Source of the DNA: DASRBO01 sp035653595
GTDB taxonomy: Bacteria > Actinomycetota > Acidimicrobiia > Acidimicrobiales > JAJPHE01
Reading direction: 5' to 3'
Length of the DNA: 13,168 nt
Assembly (NCBI GenBank): GCA_035653595.1
Contig: DASRBO010000113.1
Coordinates: 1-13,168 of the forward strand
Shown here: one piece after another, positions 12,633 to 13,168 of the stretch
Layout: the number at the start of each line of letters is the position of its first letter
Numbering within the stretch: position 1 is the stretch's first letter
Translations under genes and position numbers: made by a program
The notes under the pieces: generated by a model
The model's input: the letters and a program-made list of their open reading frames with translations, nothing else
Told to the model about the DNA's origin: nothing
Database searches by the model: none

Positions 12633-13168
12633 TTACCGCCGCTCGACGGCCACCTGACGGATGCGGAACACGACCTCGCCCGCCGCCGCCCCGTCGGCGA
12701 GGGCGTCGAGGCCGACGCCCATCTCCTGGAGGGCCGAAGGCGGATGGCCGGCGGTGATGAACGGATCGTGGCGCCAGGTGCGGAAGTTCATGGCGAAGAG
12801 ACGGGCGGCGACGGCCAAGGGAACCGGGTGACGCACCACCCGGTTCAGCACCACAGCGAAACCGGCCGCCGGCTCGAAGGCGGCCAGCCGGCGGCCGAGC
12901 AGCAGCTCACCACCCCGGTGGGCCACCAGGGAGCCGGCCATCTCCTCGTACGAGGCCAGCAGCGGGTGCCCGGCGACGACTTCCTCGGTCTCCTCCACCA
13001 GCAGCCGGCCGCCAGGACCCAGCCCTTCCAGCCAGCCGGACAGGACGTGGTCGGGGCCCGGCAGGTGCGCCAGCACCAGGCGGGCGTACAGCAGATCGGC
13101 CGGTCCGGTAGGCAGCGGGGTCACGGTCAGGTCGTGCTGGTACCACCGCGCTGCCAGGCCGCTCGCCC
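12633..13168 (-). CDS. Class I SAM-dependent methyltransferase, C-terminal part (5' end outside window)
   Basis: The reading frame is open to the right edge and ends at TAA 12633-12635, giving 177 codons of a longer gene. The visible part starts in the middle of a Rossmann-type methyltransferase. An HDLT...PLP stretch precedes the strand ADLLYARLVLAHLPGP, the usual post-motif-II strand with the conserved LxHL helix start. VLSGWLEGLGPGGRLLVEE follows, the motif III loop of UbiE/trans-aconitate-type enzymes. The AdoMet-binding glycine motif must lie outside the window. Beyond about residue 70 it has a C-terminal cap with FRTWRHDPF that I do not recognise. It is transcribed toward the tandem-GNAT gene, 40 bases away, so the two may form a two-gene operon. 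The GTG at 13124 is internal, since homology continues upstream of it. Confidence 0.8.
   Translation of the reverse strand, partial: ASGLAARWYQHDLTVTPLPTGPADLLYARLVLAHLPGPDHVLSGWLEGLGPGGRLLVEETEEVVAGHPLLASYEEMAGSLVAHRGGELLLGRRLAAFEPAAGFAVVLNRVVRHPVPLAVAARLFAMNFRTWRHDPFITAGHPPSALQEMGVGLDALADGAAAGEVVFRIRQVAVERR

Noticed and set aside
1..13168. CRISPR array, insertion sequence, prophage, or new defence island
   Set aside because: I saw no spaced direct repeats, no transposase or integrase, no terminal repeats and no tRNA gene. Composition is even and coding is almost continuous.

Overview
The window is a high-GC (about 70 percent by eye), densely packed bacterial chromosome segment. It is dominated by a complete F-type ATP synthase operon in the order a-c-b-delta-alpha-gamma-beta-epsilon. 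Upstream genes for serine hydroxymethyltransferase (3' end only) and a WecA-type phosphoglycosyl transferase, a delta subunit with a duplicated N-terminal domain, and heavy GTG start use point to an actinobacterium. A deep or uncultured class such as Acidimicrobiia fits, but that placement is inference and no 16S or other marker is present.

Layout. Bases 2-1341 (+): glyA tail, then a wecA/rfe-like gene overlapping it by one base. Bases 1394-1993 (+): an orphan MT-A70-type adenine methyltransferase sitting between wecA and the atp genes. Bases 1994-2174: an untranslated stretch, less GC-rich than its surroundings, that is the likely control region of the atp operon. Bases 2175-2856: two small membrane proteins, AtpZ-like and AtpI-like. 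Bases 2849-9653: atpB, atpE, atpF, atpH, atpA, atpG, atpD and atpC, with short gaps, abutments or overlaps throughout. Bases 9653-11496 (+): a 2H phosphodiesterase (2'-5' RNA ligase family) fused to a GNAT acetyltransferase, then an aminoglycoside-phosphotransferase-fold kinase, both translationally overlapped onto atpC. Bases 11531-13168 (-): a convergent pair, a class I SAM methyltransferase (5' end outside the window) followed by a tandem-GNAT acetyltransferase.

How the genes work together. AtpZ and AtpI probably help assemble or supply the c-ring. AtpB and AtpE form the proton path, AtpF and AtpH the peripheral stalk, AtpA/AtpD the catalytic hexamer, and AtpG/AtpC the rotor shaft. GlyA (one-carbon metabolism) and WecA (lipid-linked sugar synthesis) are conserved actinobacterial neighbours rather than functional partners. 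The three genes after atpC and the MT-A70 gene are accessory genes of unknown substrate.

Most interesting points: (1) atpF and atpH are in the same frame, separated only by one TAG, so readthrough would give a b-delta polypeptide like the mycobacterial fusion; (2) AtpH carries two copies of the delta N-terminal domain; (3) the c subunit has Met at the position where natural bedaquiline-tolerant mycobacteria have Met; (4) a 2H-GNAT fusion protein is overlapped onto the operon, with a slippage-prone CCGG repeat near its 3' end. I see no mobile element, CRISPR array, RNA gene or clear new defence system. No gene-free stretch exceeds 300 bases.
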